From positions 1-64,000 of the forward strand of contig JBIOHP010000009.1 of assembly GCA_044449065.1 (NCBI GenBank): 64,000 nt of DNA, given 5' to 3'. This DNA is from JBIOHP01 sp044449065 (lineage in GTDB: Bacteria; Bacteroidota; Ignavibacteria; UBA10030; SZUA-254). The notes under the pieces were generated by a model. That model ran no database searches. It saw only the letters and a program-made list of their open reading frames with translations, and was not told the origin of the DNA. The position numbers and the translations under genes were made by a program. This document shows positions 1 to 9,783 of this stretch, in pieces (position 1 is the first letter of the stretch; every line of letters begins with the position of its first letter).

Positions 1-1
1 G

Positions 2-1702
2 AGCCAGCATTTTAGCATAGCTCCCTCGACCGGGTACCATGTCGATAGTTTAGTGATTGACGGATCACCGATTACACCCGATACACAATATACATTTACC
101 GGTGTAACGGCGAATCATACGATCTGGGCACATTTTGCGATCAATGTCTTTACGATCACAGCGTCAGCCGGATCAAACGGCACCATAACGCCAAGCGGCG
201 CAGTGAGTGTTAATTACAATACGAGCCAGCATTTTAGCATCGCTCCAGCAACAGGGTATCATGTCGATAGTCTCATCATCGATGGCTCGCCGATCACCCC
301 AGATACGCAGTACACGTTCACGGGTGTAACGGCGAATCATACGATCCGTGCTCATTTTGCAATCAATGTCTTTATCATCACAGCATCAACCGGATCAAAT
401 GGCACCATTACACCGAGCGGCGCAGTGAGCATAAATTACAATACGAGCCAGCATTTCAGTATTGCTCCTGCAACGGGCTATCATGTCGATAGTCTCATCA
501 TCGATGGCTCGCCCATCACGCCTGATACGCAGTACACGTTTACCGGCGTAACGGCGAATCATGCGATCCGGGCACATTTTGCGATCAATGTCTTTACCAT
601 TACAGCGTCAGCCGGATCAAACGGCACCATAACGCCAAGTGGCGCAGTGAGCGTCAATTATAATACGAGCCAGCATTTCAGTATTGCTCCTGCAACAGGG
701 TATCATGTCGATAGTCTCATTATCGACGGATCTCCTATCACCTCTGATACGCAGTACACGTTCACGGGAGTAACAGCGAATCATACGATCCGTGTCCATT
801 TTGCAATCAACCAGTTCATAATCACGGCGATAGCCGAAACGCATGGCATCATCACACCATCCGGTTCGGTGAAAGTGGATTCAGGAGCGAGTCAATCATT
901 CACGATAATTGCTAATGCGGGCTATCATATTGACAGTGTGATTGTGGACGGAACGAATCAAGGCGCAATCAGCAGTTGGACATTTACGAGTGTAAAGGCG
1001 ACGCATACTATCCACGCGTACTTCTCGATTAATCAGTTCACGATCACTGCAATAGCCGAAGCGCATGGCATCATCACACCATCCGGTTCGGTGAAAGTGG
1101 ATTCAGGCGCCAGCCAGTCGTTTACGATAACCTCTAATTCTGGTTATCACATTGACAGTGTCATCGTGGATGGAAACAATAAAAAAGCTGTCAGCAGTTG
1201 GACGTTCACCAATGTAAAGGCGCCGCATACTATTCACGCGTACTTCTCAATTAACCAATTCACGATCACGGCAATAGCCGAAGCGCATGGCGTCATCACG
1301 CCATCCGGTTCGGTGAAAGTGGATTCTGGGGGGAGCCAGTCCTTTACTATAGCAGCAGATGCCCACTATCATATCGACAGCGTTGTGGTTGACCGGGTGA
1401 ACGAGGGAGTGATCGGCAACTGGACGTTCACGAATGTTATAATGGTGCATACGGTACACGCCTATTTTTCTATTGACCAATTGAAGATCTGGGCGAGCGC
1501 AGGCCCTAACGGAGCGATTACGCCGTCCGATACAGTATCGGTTGATTACGGTTCGGATCAAACCTTCGTCTTCACGCCTCATTCCGGCTACAAAGTCGAT
1601 AGCGTATTCATCGACGGAGTCGGTCAGGTCGGGTCATGGGGTTATACGTTCGATAGCGTAACAGTGAATCACACGATATCCGGGACCTTTGTGCTGCTGC
1701 CG
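2..1702 (+). repeat. Tandem 222-bp coding repeats (eight units, first partial)
   Basis: Successive units begin near 161, 383, 605, 827, 1049, 1271 and 1493, a strict 222-bp (74-codon) period. Units up to 826 are nearly identical at DNA level and form one subtype (GSPITPDTQYTF). Units 827-1492 form a second subtype (SVKVDSGASQSFTI). The last unit is more diverged and slightly shorter. The two-block structure suggests separate rounds of duplication. The array may be longer, since it runs off the left edge. Confidence 0.9.
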
Positions 1703-3073
1703 TCGTCAACGAACACATTCCGCACGTTTGTATACGATTCCTTGATCGTAGAACGCGCGGTGAAGAAAGCGCCTGTAGCGGAATATTGGGAATTCAACAT
1801 CAAGAATACGACGCCTTCGGGAATCAATGAGTTGAATATCACTTTCGCGCAGGATGTATCTGACATCCTTAGCTGCGGATCATTTACACCTATTCCATCT
1901 CTTATGTCGAAAAAAGTTTGGATATTCACGGGATTTATGGCGTCGGGCGATTCCGTACTTCTTAAGGGCAAAAGTCCGGTACCTTATAATCAGAAAATAG
2001 TAAAGTTATGGCTTGGACCGATCTCAGGCACAAATCCGGTGCAGTTGACGGCGACGAAAAATATCCCTTTATTGCCCATGCCGAACGCAGCGAACGTCCG
2101 GGATGAAGTCTATAACAGGATGTTGATCGCAACGAACGTCGGGGATGTAGTCTTTAGCGGATCGATGATTGCAACGGGCGGATTTGTGGTTGGAGACAAG
2201 AACTCCGATTCGAGCCGATACTATGGCTGGGTTCGGATGAAGACGAGCGTGGACATGTACAGATCGTTGAAGGGTACCGGCATCTGGCCGACCCATACTT
2301 CTATTAATATGGGATTCCGCTATTTTAATAGCGGAGCACCGTTTGTTGGGGAGCAGGGGATCCTTCCACCGAGCAAACAGAATAACAAGACGTTTGCAGA
2401 TTTACTGACGTTAAAGTTCAACATATCAATGAGTATGCTGGGGATGACGCCGCGTGGTTTCGGCGAATTGCGATACGTGGACCCGGGTAGTCCTTTTGAT
2501 ACGATGCTGGTTCAGGATATAGCAAAGTATGGCGATTCGATAATGACGTATGCGATACGGTTCAATCTGCCTTTGATTAGGAAATTGGATTCGACGCTCA
2601 TGCGCATCAACCGGGCGTTTTCAGCTCCATTTGACACACTAAGTTGGGGCGATACACTGAAATTGAAGGCAACGATTCGGGTGATCGACACGGGGATATT
2701 AACACCGTCAGGAGCGGCGCCTGTGATGAGCACGCAGACAATAACTGACGTCAAGAATATGAATGTGCCAAAGAAGATGGCATTATATCAGAACTATCCA
2801 AATCCGTTCAACCCCGTAACTACAATCCGGTTCGATTTGACGCAGCCGATGTTGGTGACGTTGAAGGTGTACAACATCCTGGGTCAGGATGTAGCGACGC
2901 TGCTGAATAATGAGCAATTGAACGCAGGTCAGAAGGAGGCGCAATTCGACGGCATGAAATATGCGTCGGGTGTGTACTTCTATCAATTGACGGCGATGCC
3001 GATTGGCCATGATAATGGCAATAGAACAATCGGTAATTTTATAAGCGTAAAGAAAATGCTGCTGGTTAAATAG
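2..3073 (+). CDS. Secreted InlB-type repeat protein with T9SS sorting domain (5' truncated)
   Basis: The reading frame is open to base 2, so the gene starts upstream of the window; the GTG at 53 lies inside a repeat and is not a real start. The first ~565 visible residues are eight copies (the first partial) of a ~74-residue unit with the pattern ITPSG-x-V...GYHVDS...DG...TFT-x-V-x-A-x-HTI-x-A-x-F, which matches the divergent InlB B-repeat family of cell-surface proteins. A ~350-residue non-repetitive region of unknown fold follows. The protein ends in a type A T9SS sorting domain (QNYPNPFNP, then GQDVATL, then ASGVYFYQL, ending KKMLLVK). It is expected to cross the outer membrane by T9SS and be released or surface-anchored. 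An adhesin or structural role is inference. The near-identical DNA repeats suggest recent expansion. Confidence 0.85.
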   Translation, partial: SQHFSIAPSTGYHVDSLVIDGSPITPDTQYTFTGVTANHTIWAHFAINVFTITASAGSNGTITPSGAVSVNYNTSQHFSIAPATGYHVDSLIIDGSPITPDTQYTFTGVTANHTIRAHFAINVFIITASTGSNGTITPSGAVSINYNTSQHFSIAPATGYHVDSLIIDGSPITPDTQYTFTGVTANHAIRAHFAINVFTITASAGSNGTITPSGAVSVNYNTSQHFSIAPATGYHVDSLIIDGSPITSDTQYTFTGVTANHTIRVHFAINQFIITAIAETHGIITPSGSVKVDSGASQSFTIIANAGYHIDSVIVDGTNQGAISSWTFTSVKATHTIHAYFSINQFTITAIAEAHGIITPSGSVKVDSGASQSFTITSNSGYHIDSVIVDGNNKKAVSSWTFTNVKAPHTIHAYFSINQFTITAIAEAHGVITPSGSVKVDSGGSQSFTIAADAHYHIDSVVVDRVNEGVIGNWTFTNVIMVHTVHAYFSIDQLKIWASAGPNGAITPSDTVSVDYGSDQTFVFTPHSGYKVDSVFIDGVGQVGSWGYTFDSVTVNHTISGTFVLLPSSTNTFRTFVYDSLIVERAVKKAPVAEYWEFNIKNTTPSGINELNITFAQDVSDILSCGSFTPIPSLMSKKVWIFTGFMASGDSVLLKGKSPVPYNQKIVKLWLGPISGTNPVQLTATKNIPLLPMPNAANVRDEVYNRMLIATNVGDVVFSGSMIATGGFVVGDKNSDSSRYYGWVRMKTSVDMYRSLKGTGIWPTHTSINMGFRYFNSGAPFVGEQGILPPSKQNNKTFADLLTLKFNISMSMLGMTPRGFGELRYVDPGSPFDTMLVQDIAKYGDSIMTYAIRFNLPLIRKLDSTLMRINRAFSAPFDTLSWGDTLKLKATIRVIDTGILTPSGAAPVMSTQTITDVKNMNVPKKMALYQNYPNPFNPVTTIRFDLTQPMLVTLKVYNILGQDVATLLNNEQLNAGQKEAQFDGMKYASGVYFYQLTAMPIGHDNGNRTIGNFISVKKMLLVK

Positions 3074-3355
3074 TATCATATCATACTATAGACACATTCG
3101 CGTCTTACAGAGGGCTATGCCTTCTTCGGGAATTTTCCCATATTATTAAAGCCATTTGCCGAACTCAAGGGTATGGAGTGATGATCTCACCCGTTCACCA
3201 AAACGGTGATCCACGATGCACGTAGGAAAAAAGTATATTTCGGATCGATGGAGAACAATAAGAGCGAGGAAAAGGAAGATTAATTTGTGGAAAAATGCGA
3301 GTAATTCTATCCGTTCCGCCGTCCCTGAATCGGTGTACGTCTACGAAGAGCTTCT

Positions 3356-3394
3356 GGAAAACGCCAACTGATTTGATGTCAGTTGGAGTTTTCC
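3356..3394. terminator. Long hairpin between convergent genes
   Basis: Arms 3356-3371 and 3379-3394 pair over 16 bp with a single mismatch around a 7-base loop. The hairpin lies 11 bases beyond the stop codon of the minus-strand propeller gene and 282 bases past the plus-strand repeat-protein gene, so it could end transcription from either side. Neither side has a strong T-tract, so factor-independent termination is probable rather than certain. Confidence 0.6.
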
Positions 3395-3405
3395 ATTAAC
3401 AGAGG

Positions 3406-4437
3406 TCAATGCGTGATGACGTAAAGATAAGCGCCAGTTACCGGTCCTCGCGCTCGACGGCCGGATGGATCCGGTTTGGCGTCGGGAGGCGGAGGCCCAT
3501 AGGTCGGTTGAAACAAATATGCCGCATGTTTAACCGGATCGACCGAGATTGTTTTCGCACCGGCTGCGGTCGTTACGGTTGCCACAACTGTGTAGGTATC
3601 GGGAGAATCTTCGTGGACTATCGTTACGCTGCTATCCCTGCCCGCCGGAATATAGATCAACTTCTCCGTTGGATCCCAACCCAACGCATCCACTCCATCG
3701 CCATTTTTGATCTTAGCCACGATCTTTCCGGTCACCGCATTCAGTACAGCCGATGTCTTCCCGCATCCTGTGAAAATTCGGTCAGTCGCACGATCGTATG
3801 CGATGCCCGTCGGTCCTTCACAAGAATCAAGCGGCCACGATGCCAACACCTTCATCTCTTTTGCGTCAAGCACCTGGATGGTGTTCTTTCGCTCGTTGTT
3901 GACGAAGAGCTTCCCTTTTCCATCACTTGCGGCGCCTTCCGGTGAGTTGTCCTCCAACTCAGCCTGACCTGTAATTTCCCCCTTGCTTGGGTCGATGGCG
4001 GTTGCGGTACCAGGCTTGCTGTGATTGGTTAAAATGACGCGATTAGTGAAATCGTCGAACATAATACCGTCCATACCACCCGCAGGAATTTTGATTTTCT
4101 TTATAACCGCAAGAGTCTGAAGATCGAACATGGTGACGCTGGAATCACCGCGGTTTGTGATGAATCCATGATTCGAGGCGGGGGCTAATGCGATTCCATG
4201 TGTATTGGGTGTTTCAGAAATATCGCCGATAACTGTTCCTTTGATTCCGTCGAGGATCATTACGTGGGATCCCCGCGAAACGAATACCCTGCCGGTTCCC
4301 GGTTCAGCAGTAAGATAATCGGTTCCTCCATCGCCGCCAATGCTGAATTTCTGAACCTTGAATGTTTGTGCATGTGCAACAATTGCGAGAATAGCCATTG
4401 CCACAACCGCAACAGCCAGATTAAAAATGCGTTTCAT
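3406..4437 (-). CDS. Secreted YVTN-type beta-propeller protein
   Basis: This 343-residue protein has a clear signal peptide (basic start, hydrophobic core, VAHAQ cleavage region at residues ~20-24). The rest consists of repeated ~40-residue blade motifs such as 'GIALAPASNHGFITNRGDSSVTMFD' variants, typical of YVTN/YncE-like seven-bladed propellers. Family members are periplasmic or surface proteins, usually of unknown ligand. No T9SS tail is present, so a periplasmic location is likely. The start is supported by an AAGGAG Shine-Dalgarno just upstream. The protein ends in a proline-rich linker and a final blade strand (GAYLYVITH). It is convergent with the repeat protein gene and monocistronic as far as can be seen. 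A specific function cannot be assigned. Confidence 0.8.
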   Translation of the reverse strand: MKRIFNLAVAVVAMAILAIVAHAQTFKVQKFSIGGDGGTDYLTAEPGTGRVFVSRGSHVMILDGIKGTVIGDISETPNTHGIALAPASNHGFITNRGDSSVTMFDLQTLAVIKKIKIPAGGMDGIMFDDFTNRVILTNHSKPGTATAIDPSKGEITGQAELEDNSPEGAASDGKGKLFVNNERKNTIQVLDAKEMKVLASWPLDSCEGPTGIAYDRATDRIFTGCGKTSAVLNAVTGKIVAKIKNGDGVDALGWDPTEKLIYIPAGRDSSVTIVHEDSPDTYTVVATVTTAAGAKTISVDPVKHAAYLFQPTYGPPPPDAKPDPSGRRARGPVTGAYLYVITH

Positions 4438-4678
4438 CGAAATCTCCTTTATTGTTTAGAAAATAATACAAACTTAACGATTTAATTTATAAACCGCAAT
4501 GTCCTGTATGATTTGTAATGACCACCGAATAGTGGGAGTATGTCCAACTGCTTCCAGAGCTTCAAGCAACGAGCGATGAAAAGGTTCGAAATTTTTCAAC
4601 GTTGTGGTTACACTTTGGTTACTCCGGACGTTCCGAATCAACTCCCTGGCCGATGTATCGACCTGAACAAAATGAAAA

Positions 4679-4705
4679 AAGCCGATTCCAGATTCGAATC
4701 AGCTT
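4679..4705 (-). terminator. Rho-independent terminator of the tRNA-Leu gene
   Basis: Read on the minus strand, a 10-bp stem (arms 4696-4705 and 4679-4688, one G-U pair, 7-base loop) is followed directly by a run of six T. It begins 11 bases after the mature 3' end of the tRNA. Confidence 0.8.
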
Positions 4706-4715
4706 ATTTTTTTAG

Positions 4716-4799
4716 TACCCGGAGCAGGACTTGAACCTGTACGACCTTGCGGCCACTAGACCCTGAATCTAGCGTGTCTACCAATTCCACCATCCGGGC
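4716..4799 (-). tRNA. tRNA-Leu (anticodon CAG)
   Basis: The minus strand folds as a class II tRNA with GCCCGGA acceptor arm, TGG...GGTAGACAC D-arm, anticodon stem CTAGA/TCTAG with loop TTCAGGG (anticodon CAG), a long variable arm with a GCAA loop, and T-arm CAGG-TTCAAGT-CCTG. The CCA end is not encoded (ACTA follows). The acceptor closes with a G1-U72 wobble pair, which is slightly unusual. Confidence 0.95.
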
Positions 4800-5117
4800 A
4801 TTAGATATGCGTGCTTTTCTCCAATCCTTCCCATATTCCCGAATTGTTTAAGTTTTCGGTGGAAGGATTGTTTATGAAACAAGAGGAGAACACATCGTAG
4901 TATATTAAAGTAATCAATATTCCGGTCATTTTCAACGAGCATTTATCACATTGTTCAGTTAAAAATTTTCTAATGAAGTGAATAAATTATCAATCACGAT
5001 TGATTCTTGTGATTGTCATCACTCCCACGAAGTAATTTTAATCCCTTCCATAGAACTATCCCTCCGGTATCGTTGTTTTATTTTCAATAAGCCATTTATT
5101 CACCTAAATCTTTATCT
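4800..5117. other. Intergenic AT-rich stretch, no gene seen
   Basis: This 318-base gap lies between the divergent tRNA-Leu and the first propeller gene. It holds no credible coding frame and presumably carries both promoters. Its right end (about 5070-5117) is recognisably similar to the sequence upstream of the next propeller paralogue (about 7306-7356), so the leader was part of the tandem duplication. Confidence 0.5.
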
Positions 5118-5144
5118 ATGATTCGTTATTGTCATGGGAGCGTT

Positions 5145-7271
5145 ATGAAGTATTATCTTCCCGCGCTCATAATCGTTTGCGTTATGCAAGTTTTTGCAAA
5201 TCATTCCTTACGGCTATCCCAACGCCATGATCACTCGGGGGCGTTTCGTTCGTTTGCCGCTGATACTTCACTGCATCATTATGAATATGTATTTCCGGAT
5301 GGCTGGATCTACGTTTATGACATCGACAATGGGTTTCTCCCGGTAAAAAGTATTCCTATTCCGACATCGCAGGGTACGAGAGGCGTTGCGGTCAGCCCCG
5401 GCGACCGAATGTTGTACATCAGTTATGGCGGCGATGGCGGGACATACGGGAACGGATCGCTGCTGCAGTATGACCTTATCGGCGATTCCGTCAGATGGAC
5501 AAAAAGCTACGCCCACGGGGTTGATAGCCACGCAATAACGCCGGATGGTAAAACCCTCTTCATGCCAAGCGGGGAATTATCCCCCAATGGCAACTGGTAT
5601 GTTTTGAATGCCGCCGACGGCAGCGAGAAGGGAGTGATTACGACAAACGGCATAGGTCCCCACAACACGGCTGTGAGCTTGGATGGCGCAAATGTCTATA
5701 TGGGGTGCAGGGATACGAGCGGCATTGGCAACGACTCGTTTTACGTAGCGAGCGCGGCAACGTATCAGGTCACGAAAAGTATTGGACGGACATTGAACGG
5801 AGTTCGCCCTCTTACTGTTAACGGCATGCAGACATTTGCTTTCATTAACGTTACCGGTCTCCTCGGTTTTCAAGTGTGTGATTTGGCGGCGAATACTATC
5901 GCCTATACTATTGATCTCACAACGTTGGGATTTTCCGATACAACATGCGGTCACCACTGCGCATCCGCTCCCAGCCACGGCATATCGCTCTCACCTGATG
6001 AGACAAGAGTTTTTGTCGTCGATTCACCGAACAGTTATGTCCATGTCTTCGATGTGAGCGGACTTTCGTACGGTACCCCGCCGGTGAAAATAGCGGATAT
6101 TAAATTGAAGCATCCACTCGGTACGTATAAAAAGGGTTGCGCGTACGATTGCCAGAGAACAGGTTGGCTGCAGCATAGTCTTGATGGAAGATTTGTTTTT
6201 GTCGGAGACGCCGGCGATGTCATCGAAACCGCTACAGATTCAATTGTTGCGTTTTTACCCGCAATGAACGATTCGCGAGTAATGCTGGAAATCGACTGGC
6301 AGAAGGGTGGACCTTTCGCATCAAGTTCCCGAAACGGACTCGGTTACGTTACGAACAACTCTTGTCCTCTCGCGCCCATTCTTTTTTCTCCCGACAGCGC
6401 CGCCGTGATTCAATTATTGGCGGTATCATTGCATTGGAAATCAACGCTGAACGCCAACAAGTATCATGTTCAGGCAGCCCTTGATTCGAACTTCGCGTCG
6501 ATAGTATTCGACGATTCAACCGTTACCGATACCTCGAGGCAGCTTACCGGCCTTTCGGACTCTACAAAATACTTTTGGCGTGTGGAAGCGAAGAATAATT
6601 ACGGAACAAGCCCGACATCTGCAACGTGGAGTTTTACCACTAACGCAGGCGGCGCGTTGCCCATTCAAATGAGCTCGTTTACCGGTACCGTGGATTCATC
6701 GAACCACATCATTCTTAATTGGACGACCGTTTCCGAAGTCAATAGTTACGGCTTTGAAGTTCAGCGCAGCGCCGGTGGCAAGCAATTTCAAACATTGCCA
6801 AATAGTTTTATCTCCGGACACGGGACTTCCCTCGAATCGAATTTATATTCCTTTACGGATCAAACCGCAGGATCGGGGAAGTGGTATTACCGGCTCAAAC
6901 AAATTAACCTTGACGGAACGTTCGGCTATGGCAGCGTCATCCAGGTAATTTTAGGAACGCTTGGAGTGAAAGAGATAACCGCCCCGCACGAATTTATGCT
7001 TCATCAGAATTATCCCAATCCGTTCAACCCTTCGACAGAAATTCAATTTGAGATTCCCGCACGATCGGTTGTACGGTTAATTATCTATAATGTCATCGGG
7101 CAGGTTGTTGCGACGCTTGTTGATGGCATTGAGGACGCCGGATATCGGATAAGTCGGTGGAATACCGGTACTATGCCAAGCGGGATATACTTCTATAAAC
7201 TTGAGGCGGTTATCACTTCAGCCCCCGAAAAATCATTCGTGCAAGTCCGTAAGATGATATTGATAAAATAA
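5145..7271 (+). CDS. Secreted beta-propeller/FnIII protein with T9SS sorting domain, copy 1
   Basis: A signal peptide (MKYYLPALIIVCVMQVFA) is followed by a His-rich segment (QRHDH...LHHYEYVF) and ~370 residues of propeller-like repeats (TRGVAVSPGDRMLYIS; HGISLSPDETRVFVVD). Next come a fibronectin III-like domain (VSLHWKSTLNANKYHVQ to SATWSFTT), a region common in T9SS cargo (ILNWTTVSEVNSYGFEVQRS) and a type A sorting domain (QNYPNPFNPSTEI...GIYFYKL, ending KKMILIK-like). Two Cys pairs (TTCGHHC, GCAYDC) may form disulfides or bind metal. The ATG at 5145 is preferred because GGGAG lies five bases upstream; the in-frame ATG at 5118 is possible and aligns with the start of the paralogue. The substrate is unknown. 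Confidence 0.8.
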   Translation: MKYYLPALIIVCVMQVFANHSLRLSQRHDHSGAFRSFAADTSLHHYEYVFPDGWIYVYDIDNGFLPVKSIPIPTSQGTRGVAVSPGDRMLYISYGGDGGTYGNGSLLQYDLIGDSVRWTKSYAHGVDSHAITPDGKTLFMPSGELSPNGNWYVLNAADGSEKGVITTNGIGPHNTAVSLDGANVYMGCRDTSGIGNDSFYVASAATYQVTKSIGRTLNGVRPLTVNGMQTFAFINVTGLLGFQVCDLAANTIAYTIDLTTLGFSDTTCGHHCASAPSHGISLSPDETRVFVVDSPNSYVHVFDVSGLSYGTPPVKIADIKLKHPLGTYKKGCAYDCQRTGWLQHSLDGRFVFVGDAGDVIETATDSIVAFLPAMNDSRVMLEIDWQKGGPFASSSRNGLGYVTNNSCPLAPILFSPDSAAVIQLLAVSLHWKSTLNANKYHVQAALDSNFASIVFDDSTVTDTSRQLTGLSDSTKYFWRVEAKNNYGTSPTSATWSFTTNAGGALPIQMSSFTGTVDSSNHIILNWTTVSEVNSYGFEVQRSAGGKQFQTLPNSFISGHGTSLESNLYSFTDQTAGSGKWYYRLKQINLDGTFGYGSVIQVILGTLGVKEITAPHEFMLHQNYPNPFNPSTEIQFEIPARSVVRLIIYNVIGQVVATLVDGIEDAGYRISRWNTGTMPSGIYFYKLEAVITSAPEKSFVQVRKMILIK

Positions 7272-7356
7272 CGAGATGAATATTTCCCCTTTGAACTGTT
7301 CTTCCCTTGTCGCTGTTGTATTTGTGATAAGCTATTTTATTTCCGAACTTTTGTCT

Positions 7357-9516
7357 ATGATATATCATTATACAAGGAGAATTGTTAAATTTTTTATTCC
7401 CGCACTTATGCTCTTTTATATCGTACAGGCTCAGGCGAGTCATCCTTCGCATATTTCCCCGCCTCATGATCACAACGCAACCATTCACTCTCTTGCTGTC
7501 GATACATCTCTGCACCATTATGAATATGTGTTTACGGATGGTTGGATGAACGTGTATAATATCGACAGCGGATTTGTCCCTGTTAAAAGTATTTCAGTTC
7601 CCACTTCGCAGGGTACCAGAGGTATCGCTGCAAGCCCCAAAGATGGCATGTTGTACATCAGTTATCGGGGGGATGGGGGGTATCGTGGCAACGGCTCATT
7701 GCTCCAATACAATCTTCTAAACGATAGCATTGTGTGGACACGGAATTATCTTCATGGCGTCGATAGCCATGAAATTTCAAGGGATGGAAAAACAATTTAC
7801 ATGCCCGATGGAGAGTTGACGCCGGATGGCACATGGTATCTCGTGAATACCGTCGATGGAAGTGAAAAGAGTGTCAGCATCAGTACATCCACGCTAGGTC
7901 CTCATAATACCATTGTTTCCCTTGATGGATCACGGGTTTACCTCGGTGATAGAGATCCCACTAATGTGGGAAATGATTATTTTTATGTTGTGAATATTGC
8001 AAATGACTCGATCATTCAAAAGGTCGGTCCTATGAAAAGGGGCATTCGTCCATTTACGGTGAATGCCAATGGAACAATTGCATACATCGCTGTTACCGGA
8101 TTGCTGGGATTTCAGGTCGGCGATCTCACAACAGGAAAGGTGCTCTATACCATCGATCTTACGACGATGGGGTACGCTGTGAATCCCTATTTCACGGATG
8201 GTTTTCCGGGCGGGAATGTTCAGACCAGCCACGGTATTTCTCTTTCGCCGGATGAAAAAAAATTATACCTGATTGATTCGCCGAACAGCATTGTTCATGT
8301 TTTCGATGTGAGCGGCGTTGAAAATAATATTGCTCCGGTTAAGCTCACTGATGTGCATTTGCTACATCCTCTCCTGGGATCTGCAACCGGCTGCGCTTAT
8401 GACTGTCTCCAAATCGGGTGGCTCCAGCACAGTCTGGACGGAAAATATGTTTTTGTCGGCGACTGCGGCGACGTAATCTCGACTTCGAACGATTCAATTG
8501 TTGCGTTTATACCTACATTGAGAAATTCCAGGAAAATGATGGAGATTGATTGGCAAGGGGGTCGTCCCATCATGTGCAGTACAAGACAAGGGTTGGGATA
8601 CGCTGTAACTCCGGTAGCGCCGGAAATCCCATCGCTTTCAAGCGTGACGGCGCCGGGATCAACCAATATAATCCTGAGCTGGGATTGGGAGCAAACTGCA
8701 ACATCATATCATGTGCAGGTATCCACCGATTCACTTTTTAGCGCCCTTATGGTTGACGATTCCAGCAATGTCGATACCTCCGCGCAGCTTCAGCCCTTAG
8801 CCGGCTCAACATCGTACTACTGGCATGTACAATCGGTGAATAAATACCGTTCAAGCCCATGGTCCGTTACCTGGAGTTTTACAACAAACCCGGGCGGCGG
8901 TTTACCGATCCAACTGAATATGTTCACAGGCATAACGGATTCATTGAACCGCATCATCCTGAATTGGACGACAGTATCCGAAGTCAACAATTACGGTTTC
9001 GAAGTTCAGCGCAGCGCCGATGGCAAACAATTTCAAACACTACCGAACAGTTTTATTCCCGGTCACGGAACTACCCTCGAATCGAATTCATATTCTTTTA
9101 CAGATCAAACCGCAGGATCGGGGAAGTGGTACTACCGGCTTAAACAAATTGATCTGGACGGAACATTTAGTTATGGATTTGTGATTCAGGTAGTTGCGGG
9201 AGCGCTTAGCGTGAAAGATCTAACCGTTCCGCACCAATATGTTCTTCATCAAAATTATCCCAACCCGTTCAACCCCGCCACGAAAATTCAATTTGAACTA
9301 CCCGCGCGATCTGTTGTTCGATTGGCCATCTATAATATCCTCGGACAGGTTGTTGCGACGCTTGTTGACGGCACGGAGGACGCTGGAGTTCAGGAAATTC
9401 AATGGAATGCCGGGAATACTTCAAGCGGCATTTATTTCTACAAACTTGAGGCAACGAGCGCTTCGGATCCCGTAAAGTCGTTCGTTCAGGTGCGGAAATT
9501 GATATTGCTGAAATAA
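7357..9516 (+). CDS. Secreted beta-propeller/FnIII protein with T9SS sorting domain, copy 2
   Basis: This is a tandem paralogue of the preceding gene with the same order of parts: signal peptide (FFIPALMLFYIVQAQA), His-rich start (SHPSHISPPHDH), propeller repeats, FnIII-like domain, FEVQRS region and type A sorting domain (QNYPNPFNPATKI, ending RKLILLK). The last ~200 residues are almost the same as in copy 1, whereas the propeller has drifted. The ATG at 7357 is chosen because it aligns with the copy 1 start region; an upstream ATG at 7276 would add an unrelated 27 residues. A good AAGGAGA sits downstream of it (7374-7380), which hints that the ancestral start was where copy 1 has ATG and this copy has GTT. 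Cargo for the T9SS is likely; the ligand is unknown. Confidence 0.8.
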   Translation: MIYHYTRRIVKFFIPALMLFYIVQAQASHPSHISPPHDHNATIHSLAVDTSLHHYEYVFTDGWMNVYNIDSGFVPVKSISVPTSQGTRGIAASPKDGMLYISYRGDGGYRGNGSLLQYNLLNDSIVWTRNYLHGVDSHEISRDGKTIYMPDGELTPDGTWYLVNTVDGSEKSVSISTSTLGPHNTIVSLDGSRVYLGDRDPTNVGNDYFYVVNIANDSIIQKVGPMKRGIRPFTVNANGTIAYIAVTGLLGFQVGDLTTGKVLYTIDLTTMGYAVNPYFTDGFPGGNVQTSHGISLSPDEKKLYLIDSPNSIVHVFDVSGVENNIAPVKLTDVHLLHPLLGSATGCAYDCLQIGWLQHSLDGKYVFVGDCGDVISTSNDSIVAFIPTLRNSRKMMEIDWQGGRPIMCSTRQGLGYAVTPVAPEIPSLSSVTAPGSTNIILSWDWEQTATSYHVQVSTDSLFSALMVDDSSNVDTSAQLQPLAGSTSYYWHVQSVNKYRSSPWSVTWSFTTNPGGGLPIQLNMFTGITDSLNRIILNWTTVSEVNNYGFEVQRSADGKQFQTLPNSFIPGHGTTLESNSYSFTDQTAGSGKWYYRLKQIDLDGTFSYGFVIQVVAGALSVKDLTVPHQYVLHQNYPNPFNPATKIQFELPARSVVRLAIYNILGQVVATLVDGTEDAGVQEIQWNAGNTSSGIYFYKLEATSASDPVKSFVQVRKLILLK

Positions 9517-9783
9517 GGGGAGATTATCGGAGTCCCTCTGGAGGATGCAGAAGCGTTAAACAATCCCGGGCATATTTCACTCATCAAAAATTCTACCCGT
9601 CGAAGGAGGTATTTATCCCTCATTAATTAAACCCTCCCTTCCCAAAAGTGTCAATATATGGTCAATCATGACTATGAAATTCCCCTTTTTGTTCAATTTG
9701 GACCCTGATTTATGGAATTAATTATTCCCACCTGCTGTTATTCACTTGTATCATTCACAACAATTTCATATTTTTAGACTTTC

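Noticed and set aside
173..844. Regularly spaced minus-strand ORFs of 60-75 codons
   Set aside because: They are the reverse-frame shadow of the 222-bp coding repeats and recur with the same period; no ribosome site or independent signal.
4540..4734. Small plus-strand ORF of 64 codons
   Set aside because: It runs through the tRNA terminator and into the tRNA-Leu gene and has no coding character.
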